Assembly: GCA_963748545.1 (NCBI GenBank)
Contig: CAVVJO010000004.1
Span: 53,287 to 117,286 of the forward strand
Direction of reading: 5' to 3'
From: Roseiarcus sp963748545
Lineage (GTDB): Bacteria > Pseudomonadota > Alphaproteobacteria > Rhizobiales > Beijerinckiaceae
Length of the DNA: 64,000 nucleotides
Every line of letters begins with the position of its first letter. The stretch's first letter is position 1. Under the pieces are notes generated by a model. The model was not told the origin of the DNA, did no database searches, and was given only the letters and a program-made list of their open reading frames with translations. This document shows, piece by piece, positions 26,670 to 36,192 of this stretch. The position numbers and the translations under genes are program-made.

Positions 26670-27924
26670 ATGACCTTTCCCTTTTCTGTTGATCCCGATC
26701 GCTTGTGGACCGACGTCATGGCGCTTGCCGCGATCACGGATCCAGAACGCCCCTATACGCGACGGTCCTTCAGCGCTTTGTTCTTGAAGGGGCGTGAATG
26801 GCTGGCGCGTCGTTTCGATGAAGCGGGCCTGGACGTCAGGATCGATACGGCCGGCAATCTCATTGGTCGCCGCGAAGGCGCTGACGCGGGGCTGAAGACC
26901 ATCATGCTGGGATCTCACTCCGATACGGTTCCTTCCGGTGGCCGCTTCGATGGGATTGCCGGCGTCATCGCCGCGCTGGAGACAGCGCGCTCGCTGACAG
27001 ACGCCGCGGTCGTCCTGCGCCATCCCCTCGAAGTGGTGGACTTTCTCGCCGAGGAGCCGAGCGAGTACGGTCTTTCGTGTGTCGGCAGCCGCGGCATGGC
27101 AGGCGCGCTCGAAGCGGACATGCTTGCGCTGAAGAATTCGACCGGTGAGCCGCTGGGTTCCGGGCTGCGCCGCGTTGGCGGCGATCCAGAAAGACTGGCG
27201 GAATCGAAACGAGCGGATATCGACGCCTTCCTTGAACTGCATATCGAGCAAGGCGTCGTGCTCGAGTCCGAGGGCGTTGATGTCGGCATCGTGACGTCGA
27301 TCGTCGGCATTCGCCGCATGGAGATCGCGTTCGAAGGCGAGGCCGACCACGCAGGGACGACTCCGATGGGTCTCCGCCGCGACGCGCTCGTCGCCGGCGC
27401 TCGCACGGTCGAACTCGGTCCAGCGCGCCGCCGCGGCGTTCGGCGCAGAGGTTGGAGAATACTTTGTCGCGACGGTTGGCATTCTCGAAGTTTCGCCCTC
27501 GGCCTCCAATGTCGTGCCCGGCCGCTGCCGCCTGTTCATCGACGCGCGCTCGACGTCGCCGGGCACGACAAAGCGCTTTGCCGAGCGGATCGACCGCGAG
27601 AGTGCGGACCATGCCAGAGACGCGCGGGTGAGACGAACGGCCTTCTCGATCCTCTCCGACGGGCCGCCGGCGGCCTGCGATCCGCAGCTACGCGCCGAGC
27701 TCGGTCGCGCCGCGAAGGAACTCGGCTTCAGCGCGCGTGAGCTGGCGAGCGGCGCCGGACACGACGCGGCCTTCATGGCCCGAATCTGCCCGGCAGCCAT
27801 GATTTTCACGCCGTGCAGCGCCGGCAAGAGCCATGCGCCGGAGGAATGGGCGGATCGCGACGCCCTCGCTGCCGGCGCCTCGGTGATGCTGGAGACTGTC
27901 CGCGCGCTCGATCGAGTGGGATAG
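26670..27924 (+). CDS. N-carbamoyl-L-amino-acid hydrolase, M20 family (frameshifted)
   Basis: Hydantoinase/carbamoylase-family amidase, about 417 aa after removing one extra base near 27417. There the first frame ends ARTVEL and the next continues VQRAAAAFGAEVGEYF. The dinuclear metal site is LGSHSDTVPSGGRFDG, FLAEEPSEYG, LHIEQGVVLES and a C-terminal His in AGKSHAPEEW. The C-terminal part also has SGAGHDAAFMA. It would cleave N-carbamoyl amino acids to amino acid, ammonia and CO2. Next to a hydantoinase, N-carbamoylglutamate to glutamate is the favoured step (inference). The corrected length is normal. Confidence 0.88.
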
Positions 27925-27935
27925 GGGAAAAGACG

Positions 27936-29024
27936 ATGGGTCGCATCCTGACCATCGACGATGTCGAGGCCGCCATCCGCGGCGGTTCGGTGTTCGCGGC
28001 CGGCGGGGGCGGCTGGGCCGACCACGGACGTATGCTCGGAACGGCGGCGGTTAATGCCGGTCAACCGGAACTCGTGGCGATCGGGGAGGCGCCCGACGAC
28101 GCCTTCATCGCGACCGCCGCGGCGATTGGCGCGCCAGCCGGAACTACGGAATGGCAAATGCTTGGCGTCGACTACGTTAGGGCCGTCCAGATGATGCAGG
28201 ACGCGCTCGGCGCGCCCATCTGGGGGCTCATGATTGGGCAGAACGGCATGTCGAGCACGATGAACGCCTGGTTGCCGTCCGCGCTGCTTGGAACAAAGGT
28301 GGTGGACGCGGTCGGCGATATCCGCGCTCATCCGACCGGCGACATGGGCTCAATCGGCATGGCGGCCAGTCCCCAGCCCACCATCCAGACGGCGGTCGGC
28401 GGACATCGCTTGAGCAACTCCTATATCGAACTGGTCGTTCGCGGCGCGACCGCCAAGGTCTCTCCGATCCTGCGCAAGGCCGCCGACATGTCGGGCGGCT
28501 TCATCGCAAGCTGCCGCAATCCTGTCCGCGCGTCCTACGTTCGGTCGCACGCCGCGCTCGGCGGCATTTCGCGCGCGCTCACGCTCGGCCGGGCAATTTT
28601 GGACGCCGAGCCGAGGGGCGGCGCGGCCGTCGTGGAGGCGATCTGCTCCACCACGTCCGGCGAAATTGTCGGCACCGGTCGCGTGGCGAGGAAAAGCGTC
28701 GTCTACACCGAAGCCGCCTTCGACATCGGGACGATCCTGGTTCGCTGCGGCGCTCGCGATCTCGTGCTGCACGTGATGAACGAGTATATGGCTATCGACG
28801 ACGCTGATGGACGTCGCCTCGCCACATTTCCAGATGTGATCACCACGCTCGATCCGGAAGGCCGCCCGGTCAGCGTCGGGAGGCTGAGGGAAGGCGACGA
28901 GGTGTCGGTCTTCCACATCGCCAAGGCGCATCTGCCATTGAGCGCGTCGGTCAAGGACCCGTCGGTCTATCCCGTCTGCGAAGCGGCGCTGGGCATCGAA
29001 ATTGCCAGATATGCGCTTGAGTAG
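27936..29024 (+). CDS. DUF917 family protein, thiohydantoin-desulfurase-like (copy 1)
   Basis: 362 aa, DUF917 family (S-methyl-thiohydantoin desulfurase group in Pfam naming). Glycine-rich N-terminus SVFAAGGGGWADHGRM near residue 20, then WGLMIGQNGMSSTMNAWLPS, VVDAVGDIRAHPTGDMGS, and the C-terminal MNEYMAIDDADGRRLATFPD and VVSVGR-type segments. Family members act on sulfur-substituted hydantoins in ergothioneine-type degradation, replacing C=S with C=O. It lies 11 bases after the carbamoylase and 6 bases before a urocanase-like gene, the set of families expected for thiourocanate breakdown. Activity here is inferred. Confidence 0.8.
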   Translation: MGRILTIDDVEAAIRGGSVFAAGGGGWADHGRMLGTAAVNAGQPELVAIGEAPDDAFIATAAAIGAPAGTTEWQMLGVDYVRAVQMMQDALGAPIWGLMIGQNGMSSTMNAWLPSALLGTKVVDAVGDIRAHPTGDMGSIGMAASPQPTIQTAVGGHRLSNSYIELVVRGATAKVSPILRKAADMSGGFIASCRNPVRASYVRSHAALGGISRALTLGRAILDAEPRGGAAVVEAICSTTSGEIVGTGRVARKSVVYTEAAFDIGTILVRCGARDLVLHVMNEYMAIDDADGRRLATFPDVITTLDPEGRPVSVGRLREGDEVSVFHIAKAHLPLSASVKDPSVYPVCEAALGIEIARYALE

Positions 29025-29030
29025 TTCGCC

Positions 29031-30671
29031 ATGATCCGCCGCTTTCCCATTCCTTCGGGTTCGAACCTTCGGTGTCGCGGCTGGAGACAGGAAGGGCTGC
29101 TGCGCCTGCTGGAAAACGTGCTCTCCGTCGGTGAGGACCCCGCGAACCTCGTGGTCTACGCGGCGCTCGGAAAGGCCGCGCGGGACTGGCCGTCGCACGA
29201 CAAGATTGTTGAGACGCTGCGGACGATGGGCGAGGACGAGACGCTGATCGTTCAGTCCGGCAAGCCGATCGGTCTCATCCGTACGCACGATCGCGCGCCG
29301 ATCGTGATCATGGCCAACTGCAACATGGTCGGCCAGTGGGCGAAAGCGGAGAACTTTTACGAGTTGCAGAAGAAGGGGCTGATCTGCTGGGGAGGTCTGA
29401 CCGCGGGCGACTGGCAGTACATCGGCTCTCAGGGGGTCATCCAAGGTACATATGAAATCTTCATGCGCATCGCCGAGCGCCATTTCGGCGGTTCTCTTGC
29501 GGCTCGCTTCATTCTGACCGCGGGCCTCGGCGGGATGGGCGGCGCACAGCCGCTTGCCGGACGGATGGCCGGCGCCGCCATCTTGTGTGTCGAGATCGAT
29601 CCGCAGCGCATCGAGAAGCGACTGGCGAACGGATTTCTCGACCGTCGGGCGGCCGATCTCGATGAAGCCATTGAGATGATCGAGGCTTCCCGCCGCGAAG
29701 GCAGCGCGCTTTCCATCGGCCTTCTTGGCAACGCCGCCGACGTTTATGAGGCCCTGCTCGCGCGCGGCGTCGTTCCCGACGTCGTGACCGACCAAACGTC
29801 GGCGCATGACTTGGTCTACGGCTACGCGCCCTCGGGACGGAGCCTCGAAGACATCCATCGCATGCGCGCCGAGGATCCGGCGTCGCTCATGCGCGAGGGC
29901 CGCGCGACGATCGTCCGCCATGTTCGGGCGATGCTGGGCTTCCGGCGCGAAGGCGCGATCGTCTTCGACAACGGGAACTTGATTCGCACCCAGGCCTTCG
30001 AGGGCGGCGTTCTCGACGCCTTCGATATCCCGATCTTCACCGAGGCCTATCTGCGGCCGTTGTTCGCGCAGGCGATCGGTCCGTTCCGCTGGATTTCGCT
30101 CACCGGCAGCGATGCCGACATTCGACGCATCGACGACCACCTTCTCGAGGCTTTTCCCGACAACGCGATCCTTTCCAACTGGATTGCGCTGGCCCGCCGC
30201 CATGTGCCGTTCGAAGGGCTTCCCGCCCGAATCGCGTGGCTCGGGCATGGCGAACGCACGGCCCTGACGCTGGCGGTCAATGGCATGGTGCGCGAGGGTC
30301 TGCTGTCGGGACCGATCGCCTTCACCCGCGATCATCTCGACGCGGGCGCGATGGCGCATCCGAACATTATGACCGAGCGCATGCGGGACGGATCCGACGC
30401 GATCGCCGACTGGCCATTGCTCGACGCCATGGCGATGTGCGCCTCGCAGGCCGATCTCGTCGCTGTTCACTCTGGCGGGGGCGGCTATTCCGGCTATATG
30501 ACGAGCGCGGGGGTCACCGTCATCGCCGACGGGACGCGCGAGGCGGACGAGCGCCTTTCGCTTTCCATGACCAACGACACGAGCATCGGCTTGATGCGCT
30601 ACGCTGACGCGGGCTATCCGGAATCGTTCGAGGCCGCGCGCCGCGGCGGCGTACGGCATTTCCGGCTGTGA
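29031..30671 (+). CDS. Urocanase-like hydratase, copy 1 (lacks the usual catalytic Cys)
   Basis: 546 aa, urocanate hydratase family (NAD-dependent hydration of the acrylate side chain of an imidazole). Recognisable: QSGKPIGLIRTHDRAPIVI, YIGSQGVIQGTYE, LTAGLGGMGGAQPLAG (NAD site), VVTDQTSAHD, GPFRWISLTG, and TRDHLDAGAMAHPN. Divergent points: the conserved Cys in RPLFC-x-GxGPFRW is Ala346 (RPLFAQAIGPFRW), YGN before the active site is NGN, the N-terminal VVYGG is VVYAA, and the C-terminal HHGGGVGMG is HSGGGGYSG. It is therefore probably not HutU. Thiourocanate or another substituted urocanate is a better guess, from context. Confidence 0.85.
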   Translation: MIRRFPIPSGSNLRCRGWRQEGLLRLLENVLSVGEDPANLVVYAALGKAARDWPSHDKIVETLRTMGEDETLIVQSGKPIGLIRTHDRAPIVIMANCNMVGQWAKAENFYELQKKGLICWGGLTAGDWQYIGSQGVIQGTYEIFMRIAERHFGGSLAARFILTAGLGGMGGAQPLAGRMAGAAILCVEIDPQRIEKRLANGFLDRRAADLDEAIEMIEASRREGSALSIGLLGNAADVYEALLARGVVPDVVTDQTSAHDLVYGYAPSGRSLEDIHRMRAEDPASLMREGRATIVRHVRAMLGFRREGAIVFDNGNLIRTQAFEGGVLDAFDIPIFTEAYLRPLFAQAIGPFRWISLTGSDADIRRIDDHLLEAFPDNAILSNWIALARRHVPFEGLPARIAWLGHGERTALTLAVNGMVREGLLSGPIAFTRDHLDAGAMAHPNIMTERMRDGSDAIADWPLLDAMAMCASQADLVAVHSGGGGYSGYMTSAGVTVIADGTREADERLSLSMTNDTSIGLMRYADAGYPESFEAARRGGVRHFRL

Positions 30672-30683
30672 GAAGAGCGGCGC

Positions 30684-32516
30684 TCAGGGCCCTGCCGAAA
30701 GGAGCCTGCGAAGCGCATTGACGAGTTCGCGTTCCGGTGGGTTCAGCGCCCGATCGCCGGAATAGATGAGGAAGAGGCGACGCGATACGGTCGGCTCCAC
30801 GATCGTATGGACGACGAGATCGCCGTTCCTGACCTCGTTGGCGATGGCCGAGACCGGCAGAACGGTGCAGACCGGCATTCGCGCGAGCATGGCCACGGCC
30901 ATCGGAAGCGCGTCGATCTCCATGACTGGGCGGATTTTGAGATTGCGCGTGTCCGCCGCAGCGTCGAGCAACTGCCGTAGGCCGGAACGCGCGGTCGGTA
31001 GGACGAGCTTCTGGCGTGCGAGCTCCGCAAGCGTGACCGGACCGTCTGGCAACAATCCATGCGCAGGATGCGCGACCGCCGCGAGCTCCTCCGAGGAGGC
31101 GAGCGGGAGGCGGGGCATGTTCGGAAGCGCCGTCTCGACGATCGCCACGCCAACGAGATCGCGTGTCACCCAGTCCTGCAGGGCGCTGTTCGGTCCCTCC
31201 TGAACGATGATCTTCAGTCCAGGATGACGTGCCTGAATGCCGACGAGCGCGTCGGTTATGCGGTTGACCAGAAATCCATGCTGGCTGACCGAGGGCAGTA
31301 TGCCGACGGCGATGCTCCGCCCTTGCGCCGGCGCGCCTTTCTCCCTTTCTGAGAGCCAACGCGCTCGCGTCTCGATGAAGCTTGCGATTTCAGCAAAATG
31401 TTCACCCCGCACGGTTGGGACCACGCCGTCGCCGCGACGCTCAAAGAGCGCGCCGCCGATCGCTTCCTCGACCTTGCGGATCTGCTGGCTGAGCGCCGGC
31501 TGGCTCATGTTGCCGGCGCGGGCGGCCGATGCGATCCGCCGCAGCCGCTGGACGAGGGCGGTATAGCGAATCTGGCGCAGGGTGATGACAGTTCGCTCAA
31601 CATGGGTTTCGCCTTTGGCGAGCGCGCGGCGCACATGCTCGGCAAAAAGCTGGGGCAGCGGCCGCGGCCCAAGGGGTCGCGCGATGAGTCTCAGCCTCAA
31701 AGGCTCGTCGGGTTCGACAGTCGCGATCCTTGCGAGGCCGAGGCGGGCCGTCGTGAGGGTGCGTGGCACGAAAAGCGCCGCGTCCAGCCGCTCTTCGATG
31801 AGGCGCGGCAATTCGCCGGGATGATGGTCGACAAAACGCACATTAGGAAATCGATGGCGGGAAAGGTAACGGTCAGCCTGGTCGATCAGGGTTGGCGACA
31901 GAAGCGGCACGATCAGCCGGCCGGCGGCAAACTCTTCCGCCCGTGGAGGCGCGCCCGCGCCGGCAGGCATCCGGCTCGCGAAGACCCAGCGGTCGTCCAG
32001 AAGTTCGATATCCCCCCGCGATCCGCCGCTTTCGCCGGCGCCGATTCCGATGCGCAGTCCCGAGCGGTTGGTCTGGTCGTCGGACTCGGTCGAGAGCGGC
32101 GCCGACGGCCGGTCGCGTTCGTCGACCCAGACGGGATCGACCAGGACATCCGGCCGCTCGGCTCCGAACGTATCCGCCGCCCGGCGCAAGGCGGCCGCCA
32201 CCCCGCCGACGGTGTAGGCAAGCGCAATCTCGACGCGCAGAATCTTCAAACTTCCGCGCGAAGGCGCCTCACGCTGCCTGCGGGCGAATTGCTCGGCGAT
32301 CAGCAGAGGCTCGGCGGCGCGGATCAGGGCGACGCCTGCAGCGTTCGGATAGAGCGCATTGTTGCGCCGATGGAACAGCGCGACATTGGTGTCGTCCTCG
32401 ACGCTTTTCAAAGCTTCGCTCAGCGTCGATACCGCAATACCAAGCCGGCTGGCGCCATCGGCTAGGCTGAGGGACCGGCAAGCCGTCACGAAATAGGCGA
32501 GCGCGCGCAGTTCCAA
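30684..32516 (-). CDS. Tandem LysR-type regulator (two LysR units in one protein)
   Basis: About 610 aa, twice normal. Unit 1: HTH at about residues 1-60 (LELRALAYFVTACRSLSLAD and LGIAVSTLSEALKSVED), then an effector-domain-like region to about 300. Unit 2: a second HTH (ITLRQIRYTALVQRLRRIAS, then GNMSQPALSQQIRKVEEAIG) at about 310-375 and a second, well-preserved effector domain (RSIAVGILPSVSQHGFLVN onward). One uninterrupted frame joins them. TTG at 32516 is preferred over TTG 32549 because GGAG lies 6 bases upstream. It is divergent from ubiD and convergent with the urocanase copy 1 gene, so it probably controls the catabolic island. Confidence 0.82.
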   Translation of the reverse strand: MELRALAYFVTACRSLSLADGASRLGIAVSTLSEALKSVEDDTNVALFHRRNNALYPNAAGVALIRAAEPLLIAEQFARRQREAPSRGSLKILRVEIALAYTVGGVAAALRRAADTFGAERPDVLVDPVWVDERDRPSAPLSTESDDQTNRSGLRIGIGAGESGGSRGDIELLDDRWVFASRMPAGAGAPPRAEEFAAGRLIVPLLSPTLIDQADRYLSRHRFPNVRFVDHHPGELPRLIEERLDAALFVPRTLTTARLGLARIATVEPDEPLRLRLIARPLGPRPLPQLFAEHVRRALAKGETHVERTVITLRQIRYTALVQRLRRIASAARAGNMSQPALSQQIRKVEEAIGGALFERRGDGVVPTVRGEHFAEIASFIETRARWLSEREKGAPAQGRSIAVGILPSVSQHGFLVNRITDALVGIQARHPGLKIIVQEGPNSALQDWVTRDLVGVAIVETALPNMPRLPLASSEELAAVAHPAHGLLPDGPVTLAELARQKLVLPTARSGLRQLLDAAADTRNLKIRPVMEIDALPMAVAMLARMPVCTVLPVSAIANEVRNGDLVVHTIVEPTVSRRLFLIYSGDRALNPPERELVNALRRLLSAGP

Positions 32517-32660
32517 AGCCGTCTCCGCGTTTCGAGCGTAGGCGTTCAATTTAGCCTATACGCTGCTTCGGAAGCCAGCATCGTGGACGGGCGCGAAGCG
32601 GCCGATATGATTTCGCCTGCGGACGACCGTGGCCGCGAACGAGTGTGAGGTTGCTTCTCC

Positions 32661-34079
32661 GTGCCTGCGGCTGAGGCGAAAGGTTCGATCGACGAATCGC
32701 CCCAATCGATGCGCGCCTTTCTGGCGGACATCGACAGGCGCGGGGAATTGCTGACGGTTGAGGCGCCGGTCTCTGCGGATTTCGAGATCGCCGCCTGCCT
32801 TGCGGAGACGCGCGATGGCCCGGCGCTCTGCTTTCGCCGAACGATCCGCAACGGGCAGACGTTTGAAATCCCAATCGTTGGGAATCTTCTCAACAGCATG
32901 ACCCGGTTCGCCGCCGCACTCGATTGCGCTCCGAACGAAGTCCAAAAGCGGCTGATCGCGGCGATCGAAAATCCGTTGCGCCATAATGTATTGGCCGCCG
33001 CGCCTTGCCAGGAACTGGTTGTCGACGCTCCCGATATCGAACGCCTTCTTCCCGTCCCGCGCTTTTTTGAAAAGGAGAGCGGCCGCTATATCACCGCGGG
33101 CGCGATCGTCGCGCGCGACGCCGTCTCGGGCGCCGCGAACCTCTCGATCGCCCGGCTCATGCCGCTCGGAGGTTCGCGGGCCTTTCTGGGCATTGCGCCC
33201 AATCACCATCTCGCAATCATGGCTCGGGCGGCCCGAGAGCGGGGAGAGAAGCTCGATATCGCCGTATCAATCGGCAATCATCCCGCTATCCTGATCGCGG
33301 CCTGTCTCTATCTCGGTCTGGGCGAGGACGAACTGCCGATCGCGGGAGCCCTCTTCGGCGCGCCGCTAGACGTGGCGAAATGCGTGGGTTCCGATCTCCT
33401 CGTTCCCGCTCACAGTGAATTTGTGCTCGAAGGAAAGCTCGACGCTGGCGAGTCCCATGAAGAGGGGCTCGTGAGTGAATATCACGGCATGTATGAAGCG
33501 TACGGCGCAGGAATTGTCGCCACCTTCACGCGCATGACGCAAAGGCGCGACGCGATTTTCCAGGTGATCCTGCCCGGTTATCATCCGGAACACTGTCTCT
33601 TGGGAGGCGTGGCCATCGCCGCAGGCCTCGCGCGCGCGGCGCGAGCGGCCGTTCCGGGGTTGTCCGAAGTCGCCGTCGGGCTCGGAGGCGCAGGTCGGCT
33701 TCATGCCGTCGTCTCGATCGACTCTCCCCGGCCTGGCGAAGCTCGCAAAGCCATGTTCGCGATCTGGGCGGCCGTCAATCTGGTGAAGCAGGTTGTCGTC
33801 GTCGATGCGGACATCGACCCCTGGGACGCCATTCAGGTGGAATGGGCTATTGCGACACGAATGAGAGCGGACGAAGATCTGGTTGTCGTCCCGGGCGTTC
33901 GCACCGACCGCTCCGATCCGCTCGAGCGGGGCGGCGTGATCGCCAAGATCGGACTCGACGCGACGCGAAAGCCGACCAACCGCAAGGATTGGACGAAGGC
34001 GGAGCCGCCGGAAGCCGCGACCGCGCGGGCGCGGAACTTGCTAGCGCCGCTGCTGCCCGCCCGCCGCTCCGGCGCGTAG
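32661..34079 (+). CDS. UbiD family (prenyl-FMN) decarboxylase
   Basis: 472 aa, normal UbiD length. These enzymes reversibly (de)carboxylate aromatic, heteroaromatic or acrylic acids using prenylated FMN made by UbiX; a ubiX gene lies at 41.9 kb. Family landmarks: LLPVPRFFEKESGRYITAG, the prFMN-site NLSIAR (Asn-x4-Arg), GIAPNHHLAIMARAARERGE, the Glu motif SEFVLEGKLDAGES then EYHGMY, and VVVDADIDPWDA. The start is a GTG at 32661. It heads the operon that continues with the LivJHMGF importer. The substrate is unknown; (thio)urocanate, an acrylic acid resembling cinnamate, or a heterocyclic carboxylate are possibilities from context. Confidence 0.9.
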   Translation: MPAAEAKGSIDESPQSMRAFLADIDRRGELLTVEAPVSADFEIAACLAETRDGPALCFRRTIRNGQTFEIPIVGNLLNSMTRFAAALDCAPNEVQKRLIAAIENPLRHNVLAAAPCQELVVDAPDIERLLPVPRFFEKESGRYITAGAIVARDAVSGAANLSIARLMPLGGSRAFLGIAPNHHLAIMARAARERGEKLDIAVSIGNHPAILIAACLYLGLGEDELPIAGALFGAPLDVAKCVGSDLLVPAHSEFVLEGKLDAGESHEEGLVSEYHGMYEAYGAGIVATFTRMTQRRDAIFQVILPGYHPEHCLLGGVAIAAGLARAARAAVPGLSEVAVGLGGAGRLHAVVSIDSPRPGEARKAMFAIWAAVNLVKQVVVVDADIDPWDAIQVEWAIATRMRADEDLVVVPGVRTDRSDPLERGGVIAKIGLDATRKPTNRKDWTKAEPPEAATARARNLLAPLLPARRSGA

Positions 34080-34110
34080 ATTCGAAGTTTGAAGGTTTGA
34101 GGAGAAGCCG

Positions 34111-35286
34111 ATGTCCAAAGGAACCCGATTGCTGCGATCCCGGATCGCGTTCGCCCTCGCGGGAACGCTCGCGTCAGCTTTTTGCGCGCTGAGCCCCGCG
34201 TTCGCCGACATCAAGATCGGCTTTCAGGCGCCGCTGACGGGGCCCGCGGCGACCGACGGAAAATCGGCTGCGATCGCCGCCCAAATGGCGGTCGACGACA
34301 TCAACGCGGCCGGCGGCGTGCTCGGGCAGAAGGTCGCGTTGGTCAGTTACGACGACCAGGCCAAGCCCGACCAGGCGATCTTCACCGCCAACAAGCTGAT
34401 CGGCGAAGACGGGGTGAAGCTCGTCGTCAACGGCAGCTATTCGGCCTCAGGCCGCGCGGCCGCGCCGGTGTTCCAACAAGCTGGCGTGGTGATGATCTCG
34501 GCCTATGGGGTGCACCCCGACATCACCCGCGCCGGCGACGACATGTTCCGCCTCGTCCACCTCGGGCCGCCCCAGGGCGCTGCGACCGCGCTCTACATTG
34601 GCAAGACGCTTGGATTGAAGAAGGTCTCGGCCATCACGATGGACAACGACTACGGCCAGGCGACGATGGACGGTTTTCTGGCCGCGGCGCCTAAATATGG
34701 CATCGAGATCCTGAATAAGTACAGCTATTCGCTGAAGGACCGTCAGTTCGGTTCGATTGTGGCGAGCGTCAAGCGGGATAATCCGGACGCGGTCTACGCG
34801 ACAGGATACTTCTTCACCGCCGGCCCGCTTGTCGCACAGTTGCGGGCCGCGGGCGTGACCGCGCCGATCATCGGTTCGCAGGCCTTCGATTCCGGGAAGC
34901 TGATCGAGATCGCCGGCCCCGCGTCCGAAGGCGTGACGATCATCGACAGCTTTAACCGCCAGCGCGACGACCCGGCATTGAAGACATTTTTCGAGGGCTT
35001 CAAGGCGAAGGCCGGCTATGATCCTGAAGGCGTCGCCGCAATCACCTACTCCGCCGTCAAGCTGATGGCCGACGCGATCCGACGCGCAGGCAGCGAGGAT
35101 CCGGCCAAAGTGAGGGACGCGCTCGCTGCGACCAAGGACTTTCCGACGTTCGACGGAATGCTCCATGGCTTCAACACGCTGCACGAGATCATCATGCCGA
35201 TCAGCGTCAACGTCATCAAGGACGGCAAGTTCGCGCCTGCCGGCGAGATCACCGATCTCGACGCGTTCGCCCCGCCGGAGAAATAG
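34111..35286 (+). CDS. Branched-chain-amino-acid-type ABC substrate-binding protein
   Basis: 391 aa, LivJ-like, with a signal peptide (basic start, ALAGTLASAFCALSPAFA). Type I periplasmic-binding features: IKIGFQAPLTGPAATDGK, AVDDINAAGGVLGQKV, and ITMDNDYGQATMDGFLAA. In the HAAT family these proteins bind amino acids, amides, ureas or aromatic acids. It lies 31 bases after ubiD and ahead of a full LivHMGF set, so it presumably captures the substrate of the catabolic island. The ligand cannot be read from sequence. Confidence 0.92.
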   Translation: MSKGTRLLRSRIAFALAGTLASAFCALSPAFADIKIGFQAPLTGPAATDGKSAAIAAQMAVDDINAAGGVLGQKVALVSYDDQAKPDQAIFTANKLIGEDGVKLVVNGSYSASGRAAAPVFQQAGVVMISAYGVHPDITRAGDDMFRLVHLGPPQGAATALYIGKTLGLKKVSAITMDNDYGQATMDGFLAAAPKYGIEILNKYSYSLKDRQFGSIVASVKRDNPDAVYATGYFFTAGPLVAQLRAAGVTAPIIGSQAFDSGKLIEIAGPASEGVTIIDSFNRQRDDPALKTFFEGFKAKAGYDPEGVAAITYSAVKLMADAIRRAGSEDPAKVRDALAATKDFPTFDGMLHGFNTLHEIIMPISVNVIKDGKFAPAGEITDLDAFAPPEK

Positions 35287-35321
35287 AAGGCGAAGCAGAC
35301 CGGCGCTCAGGGACCATAGGC

Positions 35322-36192
35322 GTGTATTACGCGGACCTTGCGCTGACCGGCGTCAGTTTCGGCTGCATGTATGCGATGATGTCGGTCGGGTTGGCGCTGG
35401 TCTACGGCCTGTTGCGCATCCTCCATATTGCTCACGCCGCCGTCTTCGCCCTGGGCGCTTACATTACCGTCCTGATCGCAAATGCGAGCGGCAGTCTGAC
35501 GCTTGGCTTTCTCGCAGCGCTCGCAGCCGCGCCCTTGTTCGGAATGGCGGTCTATCGGCTACTCTATGAGCCCCTGCTGAAATTTCGGCCCGATGTCCCG
35601 ATGGTCGCCTCCGTCGGACTGCTGATCTTCATGCAGGACGCGTTCCGCATCCTATTCGGGGAGCAGGGCGTGACGTTTCGGAACAACGCGATCGCGTTCA
35701 AGACCTTCGATATTGGCGGCCTACGGGTCGGGGTGGTGCAGGTTGCGCTGATCGCCAGTGCGATCGTCGTGTTCGTTGGGCTCCACGTGCTGACGACCCG
35801 TACGCGCATCGGCGTCGGGTGGCGGGCGACGGTCTCGCGACCGAAGATCGCGGCCTCCTTCGGCGTCGATCCAATCGGCGTGCGCTATCTGGTCTTCGCA
35901 TTGGGTTCGGCGCTCGCCGCGCTCGCAGGCGGCCTCGTCGCGCTGATGGATAATCTCGTCGATCCTGGAATTCGGATTCGTGGTGAGCTACAAGGCGCTC
36001 GCGATCATCGTTCTCGGGGGCCTCGGCAACGTGCGCGGAACGCTGCTCGCAAGCCTCGCGCTGGGTCTGGTTGAGTCCTATGGCACGATCTTCATCGGCG
36101 CTTGGCTCGACCGTGACGCCATCGCCTTTCTTGCTGTTATAGCGCTCCTGATGTTCCGTCCCCAGGGGTTCACCGGAGTCCGCGCGGCATGA
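35322..36192 (+). CDS. LivH-type ABC permease (frameshifted)
   Basis: About 289 aa after ignoring one extra T near 35970-35972. The first frame runs to LVALMDNLVDPG and the second continues VSYKALAIIVLGGLGNVRG, the expected LivH order. Many hydrophobic helices, beginning SFGCMYAMMSVGLALVYGLL. The start is a GTG with a weak ribosome-binding site. The stop overlaps the LivM-type gene (ATGA). It forms half of the membrane channel. Confidence 0.87.

Noticed and set aside
28350..30659. 769-codon minus-strand open frame opposite DUF917 copy 1 and urocanase copy 1
   Set aside because: It is the antisense shadow of strongly supported genes in high-GC DNA; the translation is Arg/Asp/Ala-rich with no domain, and no ribosome-binding site is present.
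25306..30671. Ordinary histidine-utilisation (hut) operon
   Set aside because: hutH, hutI, hutG and hutC are absent next to the urocanase copies, and both copies lack conserved HutU residues.
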